From contig WELB01000057.1 in the NCBI GenBank assembly GCA_009602725.1, positions 189,302-246,689 on the forward strand: a stretch of DNA of 57,388 bases, in the 5' to 3' direction. The notes below the pieces were generated by a model that had not been told where the DNA came from, ran no database searches, and was given only the letters and a program-made list of their open reading frames with translations. How positions within the stretch are numbered: the stretch's first letter is position 1; every line of letters begins with the position of its first letter. This DNA comes from Spirogloea muscicola (taxonomy: Eukaryota > Streptophyta > Zygnematophyceae > Spirogloeales > Spirogloeaceae). A program made the position numbers and the translations under genes. This document shows, piece after piece, positions 20,694 to 32,500 of this stretch.

Positions 20694-23600
20694 TCACCAC
20701 TTTGCGCTGAGGTGCTCCAGGTGCTTCAATCTCTTGTTTGCGTGCTGATCAGGAGATCTGGACCCACCAATGACTGCCGTGAGATTTTGCTGACAGTTTG
20801 CTCTCTAAACATCTAAATTTTGCTCGTCCTTGTCACCATGTGCTTCTGGTACATTCGGCCAGATCTTTGTTGGCCATCTTTTTCCTCAGAAAAAAGCTGA
20901 CGACCTGAGGACTCTCATGAAGGGCTCCACTTGCACCGCTATCTACTCAAAAGGCAACCCAGGGCACAGCATCAAACAGCTACACGAATGGCTCCGGCAG
21001 AGCACCCTCACCCAGGCAAGAGGAATGATGCTTTTGCACGTAATGCATGCTCCGCAGCCTGAAAAGGATAGCACAACCACAATAGGAGTTGAGACGTCAA
21101 GTGTGAAGTGGAGTCCTAAGGACCTCTCTCAAGTTCTTCTTTGCAAAGCCTGCACCTCCTTCACAGTAACCAGCTCCTGCCGCAAGACAATGCTTCAGGC
21201 AGTACTCTAAGCAACCATTGCGCACTGTCCCAAAGGCTGTGGTCTTGTGCTCAGCATCGCAGACATGACTAGAGCAGGCTCTGCTAGCGTAGCTGCAAGT
21301 ATGCCCCTTTGTCACTCTGGTAGCAGGTAAACAATAACCAAGAGCAATTCCTGTTGGAATCTTTGTAGCAGGCTTGATCATGCGGCTGACATGCAGTGGA
21401 ACTGAAGATGAGCTTCTCAGTTCACAAAATACATAAAAGAGTTGTTCATCACAATTACCGTGTGCATGGCGGCTTCTCTAGATGGGCCGCTACCAAATGA
21501 CAAAGGCGTTCCAGCAGCTTCGATCTGGATAACTATGTGGTTCTGGAGGTGAGGCGGGGGAGGAAACTCCCTGTAGAGCAGCTCGATTCCCCTACTGGCA
21601 AACTGCAAGTATGAAGCAAGCACAATCATGACATTAGACAGTTAATAGGGTGCTGAGGTATATATAATCATCGTACTGCTCAAAATGTGAGCGTGTGAGC
21701 AAATGATCAGATGAAAGCATGCATACAAAGAGCACTGCACAGTGCAGACAGTACAACAATCCCAAGCAACAATCAACTTAACTATCTGACATCAAAGAAG
21801 TGCTACTGCTAAGGGGTTCACATGCAGCTCAAGATTTTGCAAGCTCTTCAAATCAAGCAATCAGCGCAAATCACAATCATACAACAATGGAGGGACTTTA
21901 CCTGTTTCTCAAGCTCCTCGACTAGAGGAGATCTGACAGCTTGCTTCCCTGGGCCAGCAAAACTAGGAGGTGGATGATCACCTTCACCAATGGGCCAAGG
22001 AGGTCTCAACCAAGCATTGCTGGGGAATGCATCAGGAGGCCTCTCTTGGGTCTGCGGTCTGTGAACAGCAGTGCCCCTTGGTGCTCCATTGGCATGCATT
22101 AGTGGTGCACTTCCAAGTGGTGGCCTTTGAGATGGCCCAAAGCCTAGACCTAGACTAAGCATGGGTGCAGCTCCTTCAGCAGGAGGCTGACCAATAAAAC
22201 CAGCTGGCCTCATTCTAATCCCGCCGTTGTTGACCTGCGCTGCTCCAAGATGCAGCCCTAAGTCGAGGTCACGCACGCCACCCAACACGAGTGCGCCGTT
22301 CTGGTGACCATGACCTTCCTGCAACCTCCTGGGAACAGCACCTGCACTGAAAGCACTCTCTGGCTCGCTGGCAGCTGCTAAGGGTGGCTCTGCGGCCCTG
22401 CCAGTAGGCAAGAAGTCACAAGGCCCCATTGCCTCCAACTTGGGCTGAGAGGGGCCACCTATGCTCCTGGCAACTGCTTGAAGGACTTGCTCGGCAGCGT
22501 GGTGCTTGGCTTCCTTCCTGGACCTGCCAAACCCCTTTCCAAGCACCTGCCCAAACGCATCCACCTGCAATGACAAGCAACTGTAATGTGAACACTCAAT
22601 GCCCTGACCACAATGGAAGGCCTCAAGGAGCAGCTCTGTAACCTCACGCAATCCCTTGGCAGCTGCAAATGAAGCGTGCCAGCCTTGGCTTCAATGACCA
22701 CTGTGTTATATCTTCCACAATGAGCAGCTCGCTCAGACTGTCTCCTATGTTGATAGAGGCCTTAACGTTGACCTCCAAGAAAGAGAGAAGGCGCGCGTTG
22801 CCACCAGAAGGAGCCACCAACGTCCACATCCCTTCCCCTTGTCCATGACATAGACCTCAATACTAACTCCTACAACTTACACGATCCCTCATTATCAACC
22901 AGATGCAAATAACCTCTGTGCAAAACACAACTTCCTGCCTGACATCCTCAACGCAGATTGCAAGGCAGAGTCCAGGAAATTTGTGCATCCCTTGCATTGA
23001 TTTGTTACTCCATGTTGACACAAAGCTCTGCTTACGACCTCTGTAAGCTAGAGCATTCTTTTACGTGCAGATACCATTGACCCTTGCCATATCCTTCTGC
23101 TACCCTATGACTGCCCCACTTGTAGTAGCTAGCCTCTTACCTCCATACGAAACCCAGGTTTTGCTGGTTGCTTTGGAAGCAGTCTGTAGTCCAACTGCCC
23201 ACAACATTGGAAGAATCATCCATCAACTCAAGCAATATAAGCACAAGAGGGCAACCTTGTCACATGCGATTCCATTAGATCAACACCTGAGCCGCCTTGC
23301 AAGGTTCTCTATGTATATGCATCCTCTTACTGTATGCTCTCAAGAGTCTACAGCATTCCTAGTGCTTGAATAACAAAATCAGGACACTCTGAGCACCAAA
23401 ATTGATAGCTAGGAAAAAGCTGCCCAACCGTGACCCACAATGACCTGTTTGTGACAAAGTACACGGAGAGACAAGGATGGAAGGCTTCAAGAATATGCAT
23501 GCGCTCACCTTGGCCTGTATTCTCTGGGCGATGGAGTTGAGAAGGTTGACGGATCCTTGAGATGCGGCCTTGCTGTTGGTTGCTTTGAATTCACGAAGTG

Positions 23601-26600
23601 CAGTCGCCAACTTTTCAAGAATGGTCTGTGCGCCTGCTTGGGAGCAGGCAAGATTGCGTTGCAGTCCACTTGACAAATAAAGACCGGCGCTTTTGAGGTC
23701 AAAATTACAGGTGAAACTTTACGAACACAATATAGTGACGTGGACATGTAGTAAGCATAATTCAGGGTATGCTTGGTGCTCATTGTCTGAATACCTAGTG
23801 CACAGCTTTTTATCTGCATGCAAGGACATAGATATGCCCCTTCGAGCGCACTGCTTGACAGATGGAAGGCATGATATATTGCCATAGCTTAAGGCAGATG
23901 ATCTATTACTAAGTGTATGTTCAGTACTGAAGAAGGCAACTCAAAGTCATTCCAGTGGCAGACTTACTGTCAGTAGCCAGAGCATAATCTTCTGATTCCA
24001 GTGTTCTCTCTTTCCTCCTTGTGGAATTCTCTTCTTCCTGCAAGCACAGAGGGCTCAAGCACCAGCTTCTTCAGTGACACTAGCATGCACCAGATCTGAC
24101 TCGTCACTGGCAAGGTGATTGACAATAACAGGCCAGTGCAGTGCAAGGCAGTGCATTGCATCTTAGCACACTGCCAAGTACCCAAACTTGAATAGGTGAT
24201 TCAGAGAGCCGCAAGTTAGTGCTTGTACTTTGCTAAGGTCGACTGAAGGCTGGCGAGGCGATGTGCTGCCTGGAGGTTTTGGAGCCGCATGCTGCGAAGG
24301 GATCTCTTCAATTTTTCGCTGCCAATGACCTGGAGTTGGCCTGACAGGAAAGAGGATGTTGGGAGGGACTAGATTTGTTGCTGTATCGGATGTGCGCCCA
24401 GCTTTGAGAAGACCATGTGTTGAGGCAGCCGCTTGGCCTGCTTGGAGGTCAGTTGGTGACACTCCTCGAGAATGAAGTTGGGCATCTGCATTGGAGGTAA
24501 CAGCATCACTTGGCCGCTCTTCTGCTGACAAGCCATGTTGAAAGATCAGGAGCCTCTTTCGATTTAGGTCCTCTGGGGAAAGCGAACGCACGGTATCTTG
24601 ACCAGAATTTGTGTCAGGGATGTCACTGACTACTTTCTCTCCCACCCCCTGAGCACCTCGAATCTGTTGTGAAAGTCCTCCATCCCTTGTTATGTGAGAA
24701 TCGTGTGGAACAGTCTGTTGTTGCCTGTGAGCCATGGATGTAACAGCCTGACCTACCGAGCTGAGGAGCTGTCCCTGCGACCCCTGTAGGCCTTCAGCCA
24801 CGCCTACCTCCAGCGCTTGTGCTGCTTCAAAATTCCCATTGGCTCTAAGTGCATCAACAGCCTCAGCCAGGGCAGCTGCGACCTCTGTGTGCGAAGTCAA
24901 AGCATCGCCTCTGTCCTTGGTGGCCTGGAGTAGCTCCAATGCCCTTGACATGGCCGCAGCCACGCGCTGTTGCGAGGCTGAAGAAGGAAGTGCATCTTGT
25001 GTTGGCGAGACACTGCGGTCCTCTGGAGAAAGAGCCCGTGACAAATGGCTTGAATGTATCATACTCGCTGGCTGTATGCCTCTTTCTCGTCTGGAAGTAC
25101 TGCCATCTGCTGTGTCCCTGTTTATCCCCCTCGATGTTCGTGGCTCAATCTTTGCTGCTTTTGCAAACTGGACATCAAGGTGCACAAAGTCTGTGAGAAG
25201 CTCATACCTCTCAAGTAATCAGCATTGCTGCCTTGAAGACAGCTCTTCTCAAGGAGCGTACTGAAGGCAAGGAGTTGGCACATGTGCAATCTGCAGGAAG
25301 TGCTAGATAATGATGATGATGATTAATCAGCTCACCTCGTCAGTATCCTGTCCACTTGCTTTGCTGTTGTATGGGATCTGCAAGAGGCAGTACAAGAATT
25401 ACACCTGCAGACTAACACCATCTTGCCACTGTCACGTGGTGTGACACCTGCTGCAGCAAGAAATGGCAGCAGAGAAACATGTGGGACTTAAAACTCCGGG
25501 CATATTTCGCTTACATCATCTGCAGACTTGAGCCAGGCTCCCACGTCAATTTCTGACGGCAACTTCTCTGCATAAGTATGAAATGTCACATCTGCGAACA
25601 TCGGAGACAGGGTGTCGTCCACCTCCCTGCAGATATGCAACACCTCTTGTGAGGTTTCCACATTTCATATGCTTCGCAGCAAACCAACTGTGAGATGAGA
25701 TCCACAACCAGAAAATACAGCTCTCACCTGAAGAAGTTTGCCCGCACATTGCATGCCACATTCCTGACAATGGCAAGAACTGGGACCTGCAAATGAGTCT
25801 GATGCCAACCAACATACAGAAATGAGAAGCAGGAAGTTGAAGAAGGAGGAGAGGAAAATGCTCAGGATGTCATCTCCTTCGGCAGCCAGGTGCAGATGCT
25901 TATTACAATCAGTTAGATGCCTGCAACACCTCTGGGCTGTGAGATTGCACCTCGTTTTGTGGCTGCGAGTACGGAAGGAAAGCTGGTAACACATGCACTC
26001 GGCTTTGATCAGCCTCTTCCCACACGTCCAACCGATCATCAACCGTCAATGCTAGCTTCGGCGAACATCGGCCTCTTGCAAAAACGTGCTCAAGCGCCTT
26101 CTTCTTTCCTGAACACAAGAACATCCACGGAAGATGGATGTCGAACGTGCAGCAGCTGGCATGCAAAAGAGTGCACCTGCACAAAGCACTTAACACGACT
26201 TAACTAGCACTTAACAGTCTACACGTCTTGGTCTGTCATGCTGCTCCACTTTTGTGACTTCTTGCTTGTTAAGCAGGCATTGTAACTTTTGCATTATCAA
26301 GTAGGTGGCTGTATGCCCCTTCACATTGATGCAATTTCTTGAGACGAGGCGACTATGAAGCTTACCAGCCCTGACAGTTACTACACGCTCATTTTGCTCC
26401 TTGAGGGGTATGAGCTTGGCATCAGGATCAAGCAACCGCCACATCTCCAATGCATACTCTCTCTCTGCCATGGTACACACAAATGGTTCGAAACGTTTGC
26501 GATCCTTGTGAAGGATGTAGCTCCTGAGCTCTTCCCAGGCTGGTCGCAACTTGACCAAGACACTGGTGTCCCGATTCTGTGAAGGACATGGTTAATGCCA

Positions 26601-28119
26601 CAAGGGTGCTGTAAGTAGACATGACAGACCACAACTACGTACTGGAAGCTTAAGGGTTGCTCACTTCTGGCTACAGTGAGTCCGCAACTGTGGCTACAGT
26701 GAGTCCTTGGGAAAGAGAATGAACAAAGAGAATGACCCCATGGCAGAACGATGGGAATGGCCAAGCTGAGTGCTTACAGTAGGATCAATGCGCGTGAGCA
26801 CCAGCTGCTTCTCAGGCAGCCGAATAATGGGCCTGAGGATTGGTAGTGTTCCATCATTCACAGGCTGAACAACCTCCGAGTCTGCCTTTATGATGTGGCC
26901 ATTGTCCTCAATCTGGTCATTCTCGCTGTACTGCTTCAAGAGTGCGCGATCACCTTGAAGGCGAAGCAACTCACCCTCCAGCGCTGCTTGCTTAGCCTGA
27001 TCAGACTCAGCCCTAATCTTCCTCTTAACATTTTCGATCTTGTCATCAAAACCTTTTGCTGCATTTGCCACGAGGAGCGTCTCGTCAAGGTCGAGTACCA
27101 GGCCCAAAGTACGAGTGTTCAACAGCGACAAAGTGGTCGCATACAGCCCCACTTTGAAGACGTATCCCCAAAACTGGGGGCGCTGATCGTCAGGATTGCT
27201 AGGTGGCACAGGAACAAGATGGACTTCTCTCTCCTCGTCCAAGAGTGCCACTGCTGTCTGCAATCAGGTACATTCATTGTCTGAAGTTAGGCACGTGATA
27301 GTGCGTACTGTGGTAGATCAGCATTGACCAGCTAATCCTTTAACTAGGTCCTTACTGGCAGAATCATGCTGCTGTATCACTGAGCGAATTTCTCGACCAG
27401 GCCCTGAGTCTTAGCAGAAGCCAGCAACAAGCAGCGCAAAGCATACTAGAAGATCCTCTACCCTGATGAGGACCCTTTATGAAGTCTTCACAGGCCAACA
27501 ACTGGCCACCAACCGAGCAGGAGCAAGCAACACCAACTTTGACGACAAGAGTGCATAACTACCTCACACCAACTTTTAGGACACGCAACCGTAGACCACT
27601 TTCTGCGGCAGGTTGACATTGGCCACAACCTCTACTGGCAGCAGAAGACAGATAGCATCTGCTGATACGCAGGCCTGTGGCATGTCTTTCTGCTGCGCGC
27701 TCATTACTGTTCGAAAGAAAGATTGCCGCTCGCACTGACCACGCTGCTCGGTCAAGCGGCCATCGTCTGAGCGCTGGCATTCGTGACCTCCTATTGTGTA
27801 TTCAGTTTGGCATAACCCGGTGCTAAGGAAGATTTAGTACCTTTGATTCAGCCTTACAAACGCCGTGCACGAGACCAAGTTCCCGCCACAGCTCAGGCCT
27901 GGAGGCCGTGCTGGTCAGCTTGAAGCACAGGCCCGAGTCGGCAGTCGTGTGCAGGGCGAGTAAGGGCTGCAGCCGGTCACTGGGGGCAGTATAGGAGGAG
28001 ATACGCAGCTGCTGCCGGAAGGCGTGCTTCAGCGCGGCCTGATGCTGGAAGGCGGTGATACGGACGACGCCTAGCGGTCTATCTGCGTCGGCAAGCGACG
28101 AGACAAAAGAGGTCTCCAT
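20694..28119 (-). CDS. CPL1: CPL1/FIERY2-type RNA polymerase II CTD phosphatase, 14 exons
   Basis: Nuclear phosphatase acting on the polymerase II C-terminal repeat; plant CPL1 also acts in stress signalling and microRNA processing. Exons: 28119-27841, 27257-26778, 26576-26366, 26108-25951, 25786-25728, 25626-25515, 25377-25336, 25209-24229, 24037-23968, 23633-23509, 22654-21902, 21602-21459, 21058-21012, 20757-20694; joined length is 1174 residues. The FCP1-type catalytic motif DLDET (Asp149, Asp151, Thr153) is present, as are [33 protein letters not shown] and VDDRLDVW (Asp347-Asp348). The 327-codon exon 8 is a low-complexity linker. dsRNA-binding domain 1 is at about 840-901, domain 2 at about 1091-1153, and NKRLK lies near the end as a likely nuclear signal. 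The starts of exons 8 and 11 use non-CAG acceptors and are the least certain. Confidence 0.9.
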
Positions 28120-28230
28120 GGCCTGTGCAGGCAAGCCACGATAGGCCAAGCCAAGCCACCCCGGCGGCGCAGCAGACGAGGTCCAAGCTATCCGCGCTTC
28201 CGCATTGCGCCGACGCGCTTCTGCCACGGG

Positions 28231-28261
28231 CTGCCGCCGCCGCCGCCGCCGCCGCCGCCGT
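28231..28261 (+). repeat. (CCG)n trinucleotide repeat in the CPL1 5' region
   Basis: About ten CCG units. Read from the minus strand in the CPL1 frame they encode a poly-Arg run inside a possible N-terminal extension that begins at an in-frame ATG at 28410. Confidence 0.9.
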
Positions 28262-28459
28262 TCTCGGCGGCGGCGAGCCGCCGCCGCCGCACGAACGGGG
28301 CTCAGGGCGCGCGCGTGACGGCGGGGCAGTGGGGGCTGCAAGGCATCTGGAATTCCGAGTTCGGCTTTGAGTCTAGGAAATGCGTGTATATTAAGAGATG
28401 GGGAGGCCATGTGTGGCCAAGTACAAAGGCAAGCACATTGGACAAATGTACGTCACCTG

Positions 28460-29131
28460 CTGCTAAGCTGACCCGCTCAGTAACCACGAGTCAGCACATA
28501 GAGGTCGCTAGCTGACGCTCGAATACCGGACGGCAATTGACTAGCTCTTGTGCCAGCAGCTAAGGCTCGACCAGCTTTCTGATGCAGAGCATACGCCTGA
28601 GCTCGTTGCAGACAGGTTGACACTCGACGTCGCAGAAATGACAGATAGGCTGCCGGCATACCCATCTGGGCTGGGAGCATATCCTCGCGTCGTGCATATC
28701 CCAGACTCGCTATGTTCTCGAGTAGGGTATGGAAGCGAGGACCCAAGCAGCCGAAAGTGTCGATTGCGGCCGGGAGGAGGTGGTCACTGCGGGGGTAGTC
28801 TGAGTAGTGTCGGAGCTTTTTCTGCTCAGCACCTCCCACTGCGTGGCCAGCAATGTGTGGAAGCGGAACTCTTGTATGCCTCAGTCACCACCACATCAAC
28901 CAAAGCTCGTGGGCCTCCGCCAGGTTGTACACCCACAATGTCCAGGGTGCGACGGTGATGGCCTCCCTGGGAATCCGTGGTGATGGGCATTACATTGCTC
29001 ACTTCAACGATGGCGCGGTAGCCGGCGTCGCGCATCAAGCCCGCCAGGGCGTCCCGTAGGAGATTGTGGACGCCCACCACCTCAGGGCCAACCTGGGGGG
29101 TGGGGCCAACCTGGGCCCCCGCTTGTTGCAC
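28460..29131 (-). mobile_element. Truncated LINE-like 3' end, frameshifted
   Basis: Two adjacent minus-strand frames form one broken protein. The upstream part has GVHNLLRDALAGLMRDAGY, then RRTLDIVGVQPGGGPRALVDVVVTEAY; after a frameshift near 28835 come AEQKKLRHYSDYPRSDHLLP and IDTFGCLG. The pattern matches the palindrome copies at 14.4-15.7 kb but from a different family member. Asp, Asp-Val and Lys again suggest a restriction-like endonuclease tail; no reverse transcriptase part is present. Sequence at 28373-28440 is shared with 12700 and 13611 and may be its 3' tail. It lies in the intergenic space between divergent CPL1 and SCC2. Confidence 0.55.
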
Positions 29132-29507
29132 AAGAATCTGACTTCTGCTTCAAATCACAGTCCGTTCATTTAATAACGGCAGGTGCAAGTATCATATAGA
29201 ACAACAGACGTAAATGATTTTTCTGTGTCGAGCATTCGATATCCGTAATGTCAGATGCTTGGCAGTCTTCCAGTGAAAGTCCTCCCAGGCACTTCTCCAG
29301 CGCCAGGCGTCCCGCCGCCGCTGCCGCCGCCGCCCGCCGCTGCGCATCCCAGGAAGGCCGGTCGGCGGCGGGGAGTCGTTGTCTTGCGTCCTGCGTCCTC
29401 TGCCGCCTGCAGAGGTCGCAAAAGCTGCAGGGTGCTCTGTCAAGGAGCTTGGATGTCAGCAGGGGCAGAGCAACCCTCATTGGTGGACGAGGGCCGATGC
29501 GGAGGCG

Positions 29508-32500
29508 ATGGCCCCAGAGTCCGAGGAGCTGCCAAGGAACGCGATCACGAACCTTGTCCACAACGACCTGGCAGGCTCCCTTGCACTTCCGTGTCTTGCA
29601 GTATGCTGCGGCTCCTCAGAAGCTGCAATTCCAGCTGACAAGTATGGGGCCCCTGATATCAAACGGGACCTACGGGAGCCAGAGCTTGTGTCGCAGGCTC
29701 CTGGCCTCCTCCAGCTACTACAAGCGACGGACATCAGTTACTTGTAAGCATTTTGGTAGTGGTGCCCTACCAAATGCAACCTTGGACAGCCAGCTTGTGT
29801 CTGTTCAGTTTGCGGAGAGCATTCTGCAGTAGGCAGTAGGCTCAACGCGCAGCCGCTGACTGCTTGACAAGGTCCCTACGTGGAGACGCCCGAGTCCAGG
29901 GAGATCTTGAGATCGCCCCTGGCAGCTTGATAGCTGCAATCCTTGAACAAGATCCCGGAATATTTGATCGAATAACTGGTGCGCTCTGCGTGCTCAATAT
30001 CGTGAGGGAGTACCTTGAAGCAGCAATGGAATATCTTCGTTGTCCTTGCAGTACTTGCATGTAGTTGGCGCCAATTGTCAGGGTAATGAAGTAGCAGCAT
30101 AGATCCTGATGATCAGCTGTCTGCAACGAAACCTGCAGGACCTGCAAAGCCGAAGGTGCAGAAGGAACGTGCAGGGCCTCTATCAATCAAGCAAGTAGTG
30201 GGGCACGTGCCTGCTCCTCTTCATGCCAATGCTGGAGTCGAGAGAAGTCCTCAGCTACCACGACCTGTGCCTGGTCCCTCAGTGAGCTGCGTTTCTGTCA
30301 CATATATCCTTGAAATTCTTTTTTGGCTGGTTGGCTACTGTGCTCAGAGTACCTCGTTGTAAAATAAATTTCTGAGTCCTTTACAAGGAGGTTACTGCGC
30401 GACCCGTCCTGGCCTGAGTCTGAGGCTTCTTCACTAATGCAGTATCACCAGATGATTAAGTTTGTATTCGCTTGGCTGGCTTCCACAGCCACTTTAAGTA
30501 TCAGCAAGCGCTCTCGTCTTTGCAGCCACGTTCGCATGGCTCAATGGCAAGACCGGCAGAATCTGCTCCAACTAGGAAGCGGAAGGCCATCAGCATAACA
30601 GCAAGGCCAGAGCCACTATCTGATGTTGATGCAATCAACAGCCAGAATACTCCTCGAGGTGGAAGATCTATCACTGTGGCATATGCCAACTGCTTATGTT
30701 GGCATAGGGTTCACTGTCACTCTTACTACATAGTTGAAAGGGAAAGTTTCTTAGCTCTTTGTGCACCTACTGAGATTGGCCTCAGCATATGACCTGTCTG
30801 TTTCTCTGTGGTCGCACAGATGGACTTGTGGCCAGGTTCACTGAGAAGTTAGAGGATGCCATGGAACTGACCAAGAGAGTAAACTGGCAACAGGGCTCTG
30901 CAGCTCCATTGGCTTTGCTTTCAAGTCTGCACATGGAAGTCAGGAACTTGCGGAAGATGGAATGCTTGGCACTTGTGCCAACACAAACTTTGACTAGACT
31001 TTTCAGCTGGCTTTGCTCTCTGATCGAGCCAGGTCTGAGCCAGGAGATAACAGATATCACTGTGAGTGAAACTTGGTGATGACACATCTTTCATTCGAAC
31101 TGCTGCCTTGCAAAAGTATCGCAAGGCAAGAGCATTGCCACCATGTGGCAGTCACCAAGACAGCCACATCATGCTTGAAGGAGGTGATTACTGCAAAGTT
31201 ACTGAAGGCTCCATTTGCCATTTGCGGACTGCAGCTTCCTTCCAAGCAGTTACTTGTGGCGACAACTGCCATAGAAGCTGCTCACATGTGTACCTCAGTA
31301 ATGAGTACACCAGACATGCCCAAGCAAGCATATAATGAAGAGGTACTGCCTTGCTTTGTCAAATTTCCTACTCAACAAGTGCCACTCAGGATGTGAAATA
31401 TGCTTATGCCTTTCAGTTTTCATTGTGACCGTCATAATTCGAAGTGGGGAGCAAGTATTAATGCTACACTTGCGTCAGATCTCCCAACCAGGGTGCTATA
31501 TCTATGCCCTGTGTGCAGATTCTTGACAAAGTCGTAGGACTTCTGAAGCATCAAGTAGTCAAGAGCTTATCTACTCCCCATAATTTTGCACACAGTAAAA
31601 GTGCAACGAAGAACGCAGCAGGCGCAGAAGAAGGTATGTCCTGTACTTTTCAAGCGCTTCACCATGGTACTAGATGACAAATACCTCATGTATGATCGCA
31701 AGCAGCTTCATGGCATGTGCCGACAAGGCTCTTGCGAAGCTAGATCTTAGCGCAGCACTTGCAAGATCTACAAACTCGAACTGATTCTCCCAGCAAGGGA
31801 TGGGTGGTCAGATGTGGAACCTTCTGAAGGGCAACTGAATGAGAGGAAAGCCAGGAAAAGCAATGATCAGAAAAGAGTAAGGTAGGAGGCATGCAGTAAA
31901 GCTCAATGTCAACACAACCTTATTAGTGACAAGGCAATGCAGTACTTGTCATGCACGACTGATGCACAAGTCTTTGTTGATCACAGTGACCTCTATTGTG
32001 TATGAGGCAAGAGAATTAGTCAAATGGGTGTGTGCGTTGATGAAGTTACTAAGTCCAACTTCTGATGTTGCAACAGGACAACTGCAACAACTAACGATCT
32101 AGTCAACAGGCTCGCTTCTCTTGTGGCTGGCGTGGATGATGTACTATATTTTGCCCGACTCCAGGACACCACCATTCTCCAATTGTTGAAGCTTTCTTTC
32201 TCTGTCCTGCAAGCTGGTGGCTTCCAAGTCTTGCAGATGCGAGTGATTGCTCTCACTTGCTCGGTGAGCAACTTCGAAGGCTGCGTGATGTATGTTGGTT
32301 CCTCAATTGTGCTCCTATGTGATGACACTGACGATTGGGTCTTTGCTTGTCTTTGCTATTGTAACTTGGAAATATCTGTGTAGGAAGTGCGGGTCCTGGG
32401 CCTAGGCCTAAGATGTGACTCTCATGCAGGTTCATTGAGCATTGCAGGTCTTTGGTCTTTATCCTCAACATCGCAGTTCAATGCTTGATGAGCTTGTTGC

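Noticed and set aside
20830-21210. Plus-strand frame between AAG and CPL1
   Set aside because: It has no family match and overlaps the CPL1 exon 21058-21012, which completes the second dsRNA-binding domain.
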